Source: Paramecium pentaurelia (Eukaryota > Ciliophora > Oligohymenophorea > Peniculida > Parameciidae). Taken from it: a stretch of 64,000 nucleotides of DNA. Location of the stretch: contig CAJJDO010000087.1 in NCBI GenBank assembly GCA_905183005.1, forward strand, positions 326,136 through 390,135, in the 5' to 3' direction. The notes below the pieces were generated by a model. It saw nothing but the letters and a program-made list of their open reading frames with translations, did no database searches and had not been told where the DNA came from. A program made the position numbers and the translations under genes. This document shows positions 48,695 through 60,511 of this stretch, piece by piece (within the stretch, counting starts at the first letter, position 1; the number at the start of each line of letters is the position of its first letter).

Positions 48695-48766
48695 ACTATA
48701 TCAGCTTTATTTTCAAACAAAAAAATCAAATTATACTTTCTAACATATGAATATCTCAAAATTTTA

Positions 48767-49144
48767 TCAAGAAATTAATTTTTACGTACACCCTCTAATA
48801 TTTAAATAAGTCTCTGCACTTGCCTTAGGAAAATTTCTAATATAATTGAAAACTATTGAATCACAATATTATAATTGAGTGATCGGATCTTTATATTTTG
48901 CCTAAAAAATCTAATTATAATTACTTCAAATCCCGTTATATCACAATATTTCTTAGCTGGTTTAAGTGATGGTGGCGCTTCAATTGAGAGATCTGAAATA
49001 TAATTATTTTTTACAATTAAATGCTGAATTATTAATTTAAACTTAAGCTTTTATATTATTAAATTTTCTTGATTATGATTAGCGTCTTGATTTTAACTCT
49101 TTTCTCCTAGCTTGCCATTAAGAATTCTTAAATTAATAAGACAT
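48767..49144 (-). CDS. INO80C: INO80 chromatin-remodelling subunit C (Ies6), YL1-C domain
   Basis: Small subunit of the INO80 nucleosome-sliding complex, which bridges Arp5 to the ATPase. 110 residues after removing introns of 22 and 23 nt. ATG 49144 (MSYQFKNSQWQARRKELKS) gives a basic start that matches the FKNPNF-type motif. The YL1-C domain follows: IEAPPSLKPAKKYCDITG, then KYKDPITQLQYCDSIVFNY and IRNFPKASAETYLNIRGC. All strongly match the family. Shorter than animal INO80C (about 190) because the N-terminal extension is lacking. TGA stop 48767-48769. Confidence 0.93.
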
Positions 49145-50089
49145 TTTTTTAAAGTAAATATATATTATATATTTATATATTTATATATTTATGTATAATG
49201 TGCATGATTATGAATGAATTTATTTAAAAAAAATTAATTATGTGTTGATTCTAAATTTTTAACATTATTTATGCCTAAACATTTTGCTTAATCTAGATTC
49301 AATTTTTGTATGAAAATAAATAATTTTATGAATAAATTTTATTATTTCATTGAGTATAAATTATAGTATTGGGATTAAAATTTAAATAAGATTTGATTTT
49401 AAAAAAAATATTCTGAATTTTTGGGAAATTATTAAAAATAAAAAATATGAACTTATTATTAGAATAATTTTATCTATTTTAATAAATATTTTAAAATAAA
49501 ATAAAAAAATTAATAACATATTTTAAAATAGACTTTTGCATTCCAAAAATATTTTTATTTCATTCTTCTTATTAAATTAACTTTAAAAAAAATCTGGTTT
49601 TATTTAGTTTTCATTATTAATTTAAACTTACAATTATCTTTTATTTTTCTTTTTTATTTGTTCATGATGAATTTTAGTTTATCTAATTCCTAGCTATCAA
49701 TTTTGTTAAATATCTAAGTAATTACTTGGGTATTTATTATATATTTAATATTTTGTTCTTTATGTTTTAAATCTAACTTTCAATTATAAGATAATTCAAT
49801 GAATTTACAAAAAATGTTAATATAATTTGAATTCGCATTTATAAAACCATAAATACTTCACTAATTCAAAGAAATCAAAAGCAAATCTTTAAATCAAAAG
49901 GTAAAGCATCCAAATTAGATTCTTCTAATTCCTATTTTGTTGGCTCTTGTATTTTTGAGATGCAATTATAAAATGTAATTGTCAAGAAATTTAAACAGGT
50001 AATTTCTTAAATTTAAATATCAACCCATCTCAAATTAGTATTAGAATAGATTTTATTAAAATAATTTTTTATTTTATATTGAATATTTG
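49145..50089. other. AT-rich gap with no resolved gene
   Basis: About 945 bases. Bases near 49160-49200 are a TATAT-type simple repeat. The minus strand from about 49900 up may hold the 3' part of the unresolved gene at 50090-50756, but I could not place a stop with confidence. Confidence 0.45.
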
Positions 50090-50756
50090 TTTGGATACAT
50101 TTCATTTATTATCATAATTCTATCTCAATCACTCATTACTTTGAATCTCTTCTTATATTTCAAAATTATGTTAGATTTACAATAAATTGTCATTATTCTC
50201 TTATCATCCTACTTCTATTTAATAAATTTCGTTCAAAGATGGTTTTAATTATTAGAGCTTTACTTATAAATCTGTTTGATTTTTGGTTTCTTCACTTATT
50301 TATGTTAATATTTTTTGAATTTAATCTTTAATTTTACTTTATTATTTTTCTATGCGTCACTCAAATGTACGAAGTAGTCTTTTTAACTGATTTTTGGTGA
50401 GTTATTTAAAATACGAATGATTTTGGGAAACAAAATAGAGCACATTAATCAACAATTCTCAGTCTGGTTGCTTTTGCGATGTAAAACCTAAGGCTATTTC
50501 CTAACCAACTAATTAATGCAGATTTCTCTATAAATCTATTTTTGTGGCTTGTTTAATTAGGTATGCTATTTTGATTTCTTTAGATTGACATATAAAGACT
50601 CTCATTAAAGCAACTCTCAATAAATACTCACTTATAATGCAGGCAAATTTAAATTTTTTTAAGTAATACCCTTGCAGCACAAGTCCTGCATATAAAGATT
50701 TTAAGGATACAACTATCTAATTGGCCTCTTCAAGTGTAATACCTTAATATGAGCAC
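50090..50756 (-). CDS. Probable gene with unresolved ends and in-frame TGA codons
   Basis: One minus frame is strikingly protein-like: YQGITLEEANQIVVSLKSL, GYYLKKFKFACIISEYLLRV, LIKQATKIDLQRNLHQLVG, LLINVLYFVSQNHSYFKQ and then coiled-coil (KIKDQIQKILTQISEETKN). It contains TGA at 50459-50461, 50357-50359 and several further down. The second lies inside a perfect 21-nt intron at 50350-50370 (GTACATT...CATAG). The first could lie in a 30-nt GT-AG intron. The others are unexplained. The start is missing; a TATAG acceptor-like site lies just upstream near 50757. No family recognised. It may also be a decaying gene. Confidence 0.4.
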
Positions 50757-51399
50757 TATAAAAAAATAAATATGTATTTATTTTATAACAATTAAAGATG
50801 ATAATTCTATATTATAAATTTATAATTTTATCCATTTTATTTAATGTATGAAAATTAGTTATGATATATTATGAGTATGTAATTTTTATATAATTAACTT
50901 ATTCTATTGAATATTTTATAATACAAATTAAATTCTAAATTAAAACTTACTATTTTTATACATATACTATATTCAAATGAAAAATTATAAACCTCATATT
51001 TAATTAAATTTTAAGAGATTGTAGTCGATATATAATAATCAATTTAACATTATTTATAATATGCCAATTATTTATATTAAATTAACTTTAATTAAATACT
51101 ATCCAAAATACTATAGAAATATATGAAAAAATGTAGAATAAATTAAAAAAGAAAAAATAGATTAGTGAATTAAAATGAAAGCGTTTTATTGAAATGAGAG
51201 AAAAAATCTACATCCACTATATACAGTATTTGTAAATAAGAATTAAACACTAATTTCAGTTCACAAGAATAAATTCTAACAAATAACAACATTGAGTGAG
51301 TAATTCATGATATACGAAAGAATGAATAAGTAACACACTTATTATTATGTACACTTATTATTATGTTATCTTTATTAGTTACTCCAATTAAACTTAATT
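50757..51399. other. AT-rich region upstream of the retroelement relic
   Basis: About 640 bases of mostly A/T. No gene seen. It contains a short direct repeat, CACTTATTATTATGT, occurring twice near 51338-51366. Confidence 0.45.
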
Positions 51400-53090
51400 T
51401 GAAGAAATATGAATAAGTTTATGGAATACTATCTAAATAATAAAAAATAAAGCTCGCTCAAATAATATTTATAAGAGATTAGAGGGAAAATATTTATAAT
51501 TAGCCTGGATATAGTTTTATATAAAATTATTCTTGAGAAGCCTTTTTTGAAGAGTAACCTAAGGAGTTCATTCTTCGATTTATTTTATTTTATAGATATT
51601 ACCAAAAAGATTAAATCTCCTAATTCACAGAAATATGTATTTAAAGCTATACATCTTAATTCCAAAATACTCCCTACTAAGGAAAAGCATACATTAATTT
51701 TATGGAGCTAAAATTAAATTTTCATTTTAAAATCAAGTCAGAAAATAATTATATGCAGAGATTTCAATAGTGCAGAATTAAATATTCCTTTATTTACAAA
51801 CTCTATTTATATTGAAATTAATTCCTTTATAAATAATAGGTTAGACGAATTTTTATATCTAGAACTGATCATTGTATAACCAGAAGACAAATTTTATATG
51901 TAGTTTTAATAATCTTTCAGACCATTGTTTAATAGAAATATCCTTAAACTTTATCATAATCAAATCAAGGAGTATAGAATTATATATAATAAAAACTTAG
52001 CTTCTTTATTAAACTAGCAAGCTGATTATTTTACAAATTTTACTTTTTGGGGTAATTATTTAAGAAGAATGTAAGTCTTCTTCAAAAAAGAATAACTGTA
52101 TCAAGATAAAAAAACCTTAGTGAACCATTTAAATTATGTCAAAAGTTTGTATCAAAGTCTTGTTAAACAGCTAATAGTAAAGACGCATTTAAGGAAATAA
52201 AATCTTTAGCAATTCTTAATCCCAATTAGAGAGTCGGAGGCTTATTTAGATGTTAAAAAATGAGAATGAAGACATGTAAAGTAGATAAAGATGTGTGAGT
52301 AATTGTTTAAAATTAACTTAGGATTGTATCCAAAAAAGCCCATTTTCAGCCTTTATTATCTATGTTGTTTTCAGGTGAGGTTTAAGAGTTATAAAAATTG
52401 ATGTCCAAAGACAAAGCAATAATAAAAAACCCAATATCTGATAAATTTATCAAAAATATAAATTGACTTTTGAACCAATAGTACACTTGAGACTAATGAT
52501 TAATCCCATTGAATAAATTTTTCCCTGACATACCAAATTCAGATCAATTGTTGTTATGATTCCTCTATTCATATTTCTTGAATTGAGATTTGCAACAAAT
52601 TTATAAGAATATATAGTAAATAACCTCAGATACAAACAAGTAGGTTTTTGTCATGAAAGTGGCACATAAACAAATGTAATTGAAAAAATAAAAATTGCAA
52701 AGAAAAATGATAAATTAGATTAAAATTCATAGTTTTCAAATACTTATAACACATTTGAAAGAAAAAGTAATATGAAATACATAAAAATAAAAGAATACTT
52801 AATGATAATGAAGTAGAATCTTTGATAGCCCTGCATTCCTAATTACATTATATTGAACCGTTGAACAAAATGAGAAAAGTATGGCATGAGAATGGAGTAT
52901 TGTAATGTTCTCCTACCATCATTATTTAATATTTATTTGGATGAATTTTTAAACGAATTTTCAGATGGATTCAAAGGATGCTGATGACATAGTTTTTATT
53001 ATAAAAATATATCTTAAATACACTTGAAACTGTATCTTAAAAATGGAAATTATCGATTAATATTAAGAAATCGGTATATATTTCATTCTA
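51400..53090 (+). mobile_element. Decayed non-LTR (LINE-type) retrotransposon
   Basis: Broken frames on the plus strand keep the order of a LINE ORF2. An AP-type endonuclease part shows KIIICRDFNSAELN near 51744-51780 (the GDFN-like motif) and NNLSDHCLIEISLNF near 51911-51945 (the SDH catalytic motif). Reverse-transcriptase motifs follow: NVLLPSLFNIYLDEFL near 52905-52955 (typical SPLLFNIYLDE block), then DADDIVFI near 52977-53000, the catalytic A-D-D box, and ETVSQKWKLSINIKKS near 53025-53075. The pieces lie in different frames with several TGA codons, so it is inactive. No LTRs, poly-A tail or target-site repeat recognised. The endpoints are approximate. Confidence 0.82.
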
Positions 53091-53465
53091 AATTACATAT
53101 AATATTAATTTTTATTAACTTATTTTTATTAGTTTTTTAGTATTGATAGTTATGTTTATTATAAGTCTACTATTAATGATTTTAATTATTTTAATAATAT
53201 ATATATATATTTTAAATTACAATATTTTTATTTAGAATTACTTTATTTTTGGAATAGAATTCTTTAAAAAAATAAGGAAAAAGTAAATTAAATGATTCTT
53301 CGATAGTGTTCTCATGAAATTATCATGTGCTCCAATCTATAAATCTCTTAAATTTAAAGCTCATTATCATTTTGAAATAATAAAACCTTGATGTGTATAT
53401 ATATAATACGAACAGGATTTAAATTTATAAAATGATTAATTTCCTTATATATATTAATTTATCAA
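53091..53465. other. AT-rich intergenic region
   Basis: About 375 bases of A/T runs between the retroelement relic and the LCMT1 stop. Nothing codes convincingly. Confidence 0.5.
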
Positions 53466-54452
53466 TCATACTTTTAAGTTTACAATTAATTCAGCTTGAT
53501 CTTTATTAGCAAGGGATACTAAATAATGACTTTACATAATATTCCATTCTTCCCATTCGTCCATTAATTCTAATTTTTCTATTCTTTTTCTTTCTTCAGA
53601 ATCTGTAGCGATTTGATACAACGTTTTCATATCGTAAATTTCAACATAATTAAACCATTAATTTAATCTATCTTTATGAGCCTATAAAGAGGGGAATGCA
53701 TCAATTCCAACTAATGGACATCCTCTGTACTTAAAATTAAAGATATATTTACTTCAAAATTTCGTACCATCATTTTACCAAATTGATCATTTGGATTAAA
53801 CATTTCATAATTCAAAAATGTTAGGTGTGGAAACCATTTTATTAATCCATCCAATAATCTATTTGTAGCCTCACTGTTGATATATGTTAATACGCATTCT
53901 GCATAAACTAAGGTTGGAATAGTAAAATCGATTGATTTTAATTATTAATATAATTGCTCAGTATTACATAAATCTTCTCCAAATAATAAATAATTCTTAT
54001 TTAATGATTTTACAGATAATTTATTTTAAGATATAATATATTCTCCCAATAATGTTTTCAATTTATTTGATTCTTTAAGCTTCTTTATTTTTCGATCAAC
54101 TACAACAGGTAAATCTACTTCAACATATGTAAATTCATTATTCTGATAGGTTTACCACATTATAAATGGAAGAGTATCGTAACCAGATCCCAATGATATT
54201 ATATTGCATTTTTATTATTTGCTGATATAGGTTGAAACTATTCTATGAAAAATATTAAATCTGCACCAGTAACCTCTGTGGATTAGGACATCTTTTTTAG
54301 ATGAGCCTTTTACGAATTCCTCAGAAAATTCATCTTAGAAGTATTTGTGCTTAATTGCAGAACTATTATATTGACTTTTATTACATTTTTGCCGCAGTAG
54401 CTTCTGCATTAGTGTCTTCAACATGTATTTATATTGAATTCTTTTATTGCAT
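53466..54452 (-). CDS. LCMT1: Leucine carboxyl methyltransferase 1 (PP2A methyltransferase)
   Basis: Transfers a methyl group from S-adenosylmethionine to the C-terminal leucine of the PP2A catalytic subunit, which steers holoenzyme assembly. 313 residues after removing introns of 22 and 23 nt. ATG 54452. The N-terminal block DTNAEATAAKISAIKHKYFQ and HRGYWCRFNIFHRI fit LCMT. SAM site LGSGYDTLPFIMW, then acidic VEVDLPVVVDRKIKKL. Family motifs VYAECVLTYIN and NYEMFNPNDQFGKMMVRNF. The end WNIMQSHYLVSLANKDQ matches the usual C-terminal strand. TGA stop 53466-53468. Close in size to human LCMT1 (334). Confidence 0.94.
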
Positions 54453-54499
54453 AGTCTTATCAAAAAATGTTAAATATTAAAATTAATTTTAAAATGAAG

Positions 54500-55301
54500 T
54501 CAAATGTCAACTTCAATGTAATCACAATTTTTGATCCAGGTTCCATCTTTTGGCTTACCTTCGGCATCAAATTATTGAGCTGAAATAGTTTATAAAAATC
54601 TAGAATGTGTCACACATATCACATTTTAGTTTCTATAAAATGACAATTCTTATTTTGCTTATTTAATCCTATTCATTGTGTCCATAAAGGTCTCAACAAC
54701 CGAATCAGGTGGGTACTAAAATAAATAATCTAAAATATGTTTAGGTCCTCTTGAGTCTAAATATTATTAAGATGATAATACTTAAATCATCACATTATTA
54801 TTATAATAAATATTGCTTCATTTATTATTTTTATTCTTGATTCCAAAGATATTCCATAGTCCACATATTAGGATATTATTATAAAAACTCTGTATTCAAT
54901 ATCCTGCTGTAATCAAATTAAGGAAATTCATTCATCGTTGTTGTCAAATTACCTCCTATATCACAAGAAGATGATAGCATTTCTCTTAAAAATGGGACAA
55001 CTATAAATTTAGGCTTATTTGGATGATCTCTGAATAAATAGTGTGCCGTCTATATTGCTCTTCTTAATGGAGAGACAAGTATAATGTCGACTTTAAATGA
55101 AGACATTTTTTAAGCAGATTCTAAACATTATTGAATACCATATTATGTTAATCCACAATCAATAAGACTCTCATCTTATTTGATTTTTAGTGATTCCTCT
55201 TTAAAATTTGTCACTTCTTTTGATGAATTTACAGCCAACCTAGCAGCAAGGTTATATTCAGATTCGGCATGTCTGATTAGGATAAATTTAGATTTATTCA
55301 T
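54500..55301 (-). CDS. Histidine phosphatase (phosphoglycerate mutase-like fold)
   Basis: 258 residues after removing one 25-nt intron. ATG 55301 (MNKSKFILIRHAESEYNLA) opens directly into the RHxES phospho-histidine motif. The second-site region VDIILVSPLRRAIQTA holds the conserved Arg, and VICVTHSRFLQTIS the second catalytic His. The middle block LREMLSSSCDIGG fits family phosphatases with broad substrates. It could be a small-molecule or protein phosphatase; the substrate is not predictable. TGA stop 54500-54502, 47 bp upstream of LCMT1 on the same strand. Confidence 0.9.
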
Positions 55302-56001
55302 TCAATATGAATATTTATCTCAAATATTTTTAGCAAATAAAGAAATAAACAATTATTTATAAATATACTTATCAAATCTTATTTCTATGCTTTCATATTT
55401 TCATTTTTAAATACCAACTGTTGTATTTATTTGAATTTATTATTTTTATTTACCTTATAATATAAATAAATATTTTTGAATTGTTTAGAATTGGTTTATA
55501 ATACTTAAATAGAAAAAATATATTATATTAAAATGACACACAAAAAATTTAGAAAACTCTTCAAAAATCAACATTAGATTATATTTATATTAGAATCTAA
55601 TCAGAAGCCCCTAAAATAACCATTATAAATTGTTTATCATTAAGAAATTTTTTTTATCGATCTTTCTCATTCTGTTTAAGCATAAAAGTTTGAATTAGGT
55701 TTTTTGTAAAATTCTGATGCAATTAGAAATATGAGAAATAAATTTATATTTAACAATATTTCAAATAGTTCATAAGGAGTAATAATAATTGAAACAACAT
55801 AAATGTATATAAAATTAATTAGATATAATTATTATAAGGGGAAGATAGGCAATAAAATTATAAATTATTACTAAATGAATATTTTTTATTTTTTGGATAA
55901 TTATCTCAAGAATGTAAAAGCTTAAAAAATAGAAAATAATGTATTAAATAATATAAAAATTAATCGATATGAACTTAATTAATTAGAAATTATAGAAATT
56001 T
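55302..56001. other. AT-rich intergenic region
   Basis: About 700 bases. A/T runs and no protein-like frame on either strand. It separates the histidine phosphatase start from the transporter stop, both on the minus strand. Confidence 0.5.
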
Positions 56002-57139
56002 TCATTTTTCTACAAGTAAAACTTAATTCTTAGATTAAAGATATTTAATAATAAGAATTTCTTTATAAATTAGATTTCCTATGACTAAAATAGCAAATCC
56101 AATTAATTCTATTAAATTAGCCAAATATGATGTGTTTTCCCAAACTCTAGAAGTAGTAGCAGTGACTATAAGTCCAATAGCCCAAATAAAAATTATTCTA
56201 ATTGTATCTACAACACTTCTAGTTAAGGATGAAGCATGCTTAGTGACATTAACACCAAATATATTATATAATGAAATGCTAAAAATACCCAAGATTACAG
56301 ACAATGTTAACCAAAGATCACTTCCTAATTATTAAAAAAATAGATCAGTGCTTTCAAAATAGCCTTTATTATTTCTAAATACACATCCATCATGAAAATT
56401 ACAAGGAAGAAAATTTAGAATTGGTATCAATATTCCAAAAGTTAATAATCCCCATATTCCTTCCATACCAACAACGTAGAATACATGATAGTTGAATTAT
56501 TAAAATAGCTTTTCTTCATAAATATATGAAATGGCTTAAGTAAATAAAGATAAAATGATTAAGAAAATTGAAATTAGTTTGATTTCCCAACTAAAATCAC
56601 TTTTTTTTTATTCTCTAAATATAAAATTGGATAATCCAACAATGAATATACCTAAAATAGCCAAAAGAATTCCAATTAATTATTGTAATGATAATTTTTT
56701 CTGAAGTACGAACTTTGAAAATGCTGCAGTTACTATCATAAGCTAGATGTTTGTAATATTAATACTCCTCCTCTAATCATTTAAAAAATAGATGATGGAA
56801 TAAAATTCAAAGCGAAATTCTACAAAGATGATGTAATAACATCAAACAATGCTGGAATTGCTAATCTTTTAAACCCTCCAGTCTATTTATTTGGATCTTA
56901 TTCAGCTTTCATATTAAATAGGACATAAAACACTAAACAAATTGATTCACCTATAAACATGCATAATCCCTATGATTAAATCTTTTGATTACTTGCATGT
57001 AAGGGTGTATAAATGTAACTCCATCAATTATAGTAGTATTTTAATATTTATATATTAACGTATTAATTGTTCCTATAATAACCATTCCAATCAATAATAA
57101 ATTGATATAAAGCCTATTTTTCTGTACATTTTTCATCAT
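56002..57139 (-). CDS. SLC35F6-type drug/metabolite superfamily transporter
   Basis: 363 residues after removing two 23-nt introns. ATG 57139 (MMKNVQKNRLYINLLLIGMV). About ten membrane helices, in the two-times-five EamA/DMT layout, including LIGMVIIGTINTLIYKYQ, IGILLAILGIFIVGLSNF, SIFLIILSLFTQAISYIYEE and LIELIGFAILVIGNLIY. The signature IPSSIFQMIRGG, then TAAFSKFVLQKKLS, is the conserved helix 3-4 region of SLC35F6 (the yeast-to-animal family placed in lysosomal or mitochondrial membranes). The exact substrate is unknown. The plus-strand frame over 56081-56335 is its antisense shadow. TGA stop 56002-56004. Confidence 0.9.
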
Positions 57140-57957
57140 CTTAAATTTCAATAATATTTATTATTTGTATAATAAATATTAATTTCTATATACATCAACA
57201 ATTTCTTCAGAGTTTATTTATAATAAACAATTTGATTTTGATTAAAAAAAGGTATAATAATGTCAGTTTTATGAATTGTTCAAGAAAACCATATCCAATA
57301 TAGAATTTTTTATCACGAAATTTATTTTATTCTATTTTCTTTAACTTCCTCACTAACTGAATAGATGGATTCAATTTTATTTTATGAGTGAAACATTATA
57401 GAAGAATAGTAATATTTGAGTTATTGGTGTAATTCTAGGATTAGATCTTAAAATCTAATTGTTGATACAAATATATTAAATCTTAAAGACCCTAGAAATC
57501 AATTTTAATTTTATAAAATTATAGTAACAAAATAAATATCAATAAGGTTAATATGTTTATTAAATTTATTTATTATTTTAATGGATGAATAAAAGGTATT
57601 TCCAAAATAATAAGTTTTTGAAATATAAAAATAAAATAATCCAAATAATAAATAAAAAACATTAAAATTTAATTTAGGTTAATTTATCTAAATAAGATAA
57701 TATTGATCAATCCGATTTCAAAAAGTAAAAGAATTTTAAGTTTAAAATTTATAAAATTGCTTTTATGGACCATAAATTATATAAAAATAAATTTTAAAAC
57801 ATTTAGCGTGCAATAAAGCGATAATAATATCATTTTGTTATGGATATTATTGAAAAGAAATTTATTTTAAAGATTAAAAATTCTTAAAATCATATGAAAT
57901 AATAGAATAAACTTTTAATTATTTAATGTAATTAAGTGATTAAAGGGGAGGGGGGGG
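57140..57957. other. AT-rich intergenic region
   Basis: About 820 bases of low-complexity A/T DNA that ends in a G run. No gene seen. It presumably holds the promoters of the transporter and the acid phosphatase. Confidence 0.5.
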
Positions 57958-57961
57958 GGGG
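57950..57961. repeat. Homopolymer of twelve G
   Basis: A G12 run in DNA that is otherwise about 75-80% A/T. The right copy of the third assembly repeat starts inside this run (GGGG then TAACC), so a contig end was probably made here. Confidence 0.8.
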
Positions 57962-60042
57962 TAACCATAATTATTACTAATTAATGTTAGCAAACAAATC
58001 CTAATTAGAATAATATATATGTATTAATTAGTCTTTTCATTTATAAGTTTCGTTTTGTCTCAAGATGATTTGATATCAGTATAAGTGGTTTGGAGACATG
58101 GAGCTAGAAATTATTTCATTGTAATTGGAATTGCATAGCGGATTAGCCTAGAGGAGATGAAGCAGTCTTAACTCCAACAGGGATGAGAAAATAATATGTA
58201 TTAGGGAAATGGTTAAGAGAGAGATACATAATTGAGAATTAATTATTTTTATCGAGCAAGTTTAATGAAAATGAGATCTTTAAAGAAAGTTCTGATGAAA
58301 ATAGGTGTGCTTAATCTATATCTAAGAACTTTAACAAGTGCATATTGCAATTTATAAGGTATGTATCCAGATGGTCCTTCTATACCTCATTTTTAGAAAG
58401 AAAATGAATCATTATTGTTACCGCCAAATTAGGGTGCTTAGATTTCAAAAGAAATAGGTGATGATGCATTACCTCATAAAAATTAACTCATTCCAAGTCA
58501 TACAAAATAGAAGCCACTCCTTTAGGAAATTGTCATTTAATGTCCAAAAATGAATGCAAAAAATAAAGAAACGCAGCTTTACAAAGAAGTGAATGATGCA
58601 ACTGCACAACTTTATGATGACTTTAATACATAATTAAATTTATAAGGAGAAGAAACGGTTAATGATATTATAGAGTTTTCACATTGGAAGGATACATTTA
58701 TTTTTAATAGATAAAATCTTAATAATTAAATTTTATTATACAATGGAGATCCATTGCCACCAAATCTGAAAGCTAAGACTCTATAATAACTTGATGATTT
58801 AGCAAACTTAGCATAATCTCTTGAAAGATTCTAAACTTTAGAGTACAAATGATACGTTATTCAATTAGTTAAGTGAAAATCTAATCAACTCCTTATTTTT
58901 AAAGATTAATTGAAAATTTTGACTCTGCTTTAAATGGAAGTTAATACTTTAAATATTTTGGATCATCTGCACATGATACTACACTTGGTTGTTTATTATN
59001 GGGGTAACCATAATTATTACTAATTAATGTTAGCAAACAAATCCTAATTAGAATAATATATATGTATTAATTAGTCTTTTCATTTATAAGTTTCGTTTTG
59101 TCTCAAGATGATTTGATATCAGTATAAGTGGTTTGGAGACATGGAGCTAGAAATTATTTCATTGTAATTGGAATTGCATAGCGGATTAGCCTAGAGGAGA
59201 TGAAGCAGTCTTAACTCCAACAGGGATGAGAAAATAATATGTATTAGGGAAATGGTTAAGAGAGAGATACATAATTGAGAATTAATTATTTTTATCGAGC
59301 AAGTTTAATGAAAATGAGATCTTTAAAGAAAGTTCTGATGAAAATAGGTGTGCTTAATCTATATCTAAGAACTTTAACAAGTGCATATTGCAATTTATAA
59401 GGTATGTATCCAGATGGTCCTTCTATACCTCATTTTTAGAAAGAAAATGAATCATTATTGTTACCGCCAAATTAGGGTGCTTAGATTTCAAAAGAAATAG
59501 GTGATGATGCATTACCTCATAAAAATTAACTCATTCCAAGTCATACAAAATAGAAGCCACTCCTTTAGGAAATTGTCATTTAATGTCCAAAAATGAATGC
59601 AAAAAATAAAGAAACGCAGCTTTACAAAGAAGTGAATGATGCAACTGCACAACTTTATGATGACTTTAATACATAATTAAATTTATAAGGAGAAGAAACG
59701 GTTAATGATATTATAGAGTTTTCACATTGGAAGGATACATTTATTTTTAATAGATAAAATCTTAATAATTAAATTTTATTATACAATGGAGATCCATTGC
59801 CACCAAATCTGAAAGCTAAGACTCTATAATAACTTGATGATTTAGCAAACTTAGCATAATCTCTTGAAAGATTCTAAACTTTAGAGTACAAATGATACGT
59901 TATTCAATTAGTTAAGTGAAAATCTAATCAACTCCTTATTTTTAAAGATTAATTGAAAATTTTGACTCTGCTTTAAATGGAAGTTAATACTTTAAATATT
60001 TTGGATCATCTGCACATGATACTACACTTGGTTGTTTATTAT
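57958..60042. repeat. Direct repeat of 1,042 bp around a single N (assembly duplication)
   Basis: Bases 57958-58999 recur at 59001-60042 with a constant offset of 1,043, separated by the N at 59000. The acid phosphatase gene is cut by the N in the left copy and continues to its natural stop from the right copy. Third instance of the pattern at 4246 and 24858. Confidence 0.9.
58019..58999 (+). pseudogene. Assembly copy of the acid phosphatase gene, 3' end missing
   Basis: Repeats the first two thirds of the gene at 59062-60511 including ATG 58019, the RHGAR motif and both single-base frame breaks, then stops at the N. Not a separate gene in my reading. Confidence 0.85.
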
Positions 60043-60511
60043 CAGCCTTAAATTTAACAAGTGCTTAATGCTAGGCTGATATTTATTTATAAAAGAATAT
60101 TAAATAAAATAAGTGTATGACTAACGAATTTATATTTAATATATTGAATATTATGTAGAATTTGTTACAATTTTGATATCTGAACTTTACAATAGCATAA
60201 ATAATGGGCCTTTTGTTAAAGTACTTTATAATGGTGAGTATGTTCCAATATGGTCAGATTTTGCTAAAACTTGTGAATATGCAAGATTTCGTTCAATTAT
60301 TACAGCATATTTAGTAGATTATAAAAAATAATGTTTATAATCAGATGAGGAGACCTATCCTGTATTTATGATTCATTTATATAATTAGACTTCTTATTAA
60401 ACTCCAAAATGGGCATATATTGTTTTTATTAAAGTTATTCTATTCCTTATTATGGTATTAAGTGCGATACTATATTTAAGATAGAAAATAGGTTAAAAAG
60501 ATTAGAATTGA
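59062..60511 (+). CDS. Histidine acid phosphatase (lysosomal type), frame broken by small indels
   Basis: Secreted or lysosomal phosphomonoesterase. ATG 59062 gives a signal peptide (MYQLVFSFISFVLSQ). The catalytic RHGAR motif follows at VVWRHGARNYF. The 22-nt intron 59348-59369 gives SSDENRTLTSAYCNLQGMYPDG-type block, the second substrate-Arg region. The proton donor motif is SSAHDTTLGCLLSALNL (HD). A C-terminal helix VFIKVILFLIMVLSAILYL anchors it, as in lysosomal acid phosphatase. Two breaks are simple: one T short at 59157-59159 and one A short at 59890-59892. A third shift lies near 60125-60150. All are single-base and two are in homopolymers, so sequence error is more likely than true decay. 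Confidence 0.85.

Noticed and set aside
48453..48743. Plus-strand 96-codon ORF
   Set aside because: It is an alternative frame of the last exon of the STPGR-repeat gene, whose own frame shows the Pro-Gly-Pro repeats.
49900..50760. Idea that UGA codes for tryptophan in this genome
   Set aside because: More than twenty well-identified genes here end on TGA at the expected C-terminus and use TGG for Trp. In AT-rich DNA a TGA is expected about every 60 codons by chance, and some of the TGAs fall in likely introns.
55180..55362. Plus-strand 60-codon ORF at the start of the histidine phosphatase
   Set aside because: Antisense to the RHAES start of the minus-strand phosphatase; no independent support.
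56081..56335. Plus-strand ORF opposite the SLC35F6-type gene
   Set aside because: It is the antisense shadow of a conserved membrane helix region in the minus-strand transporter gene.
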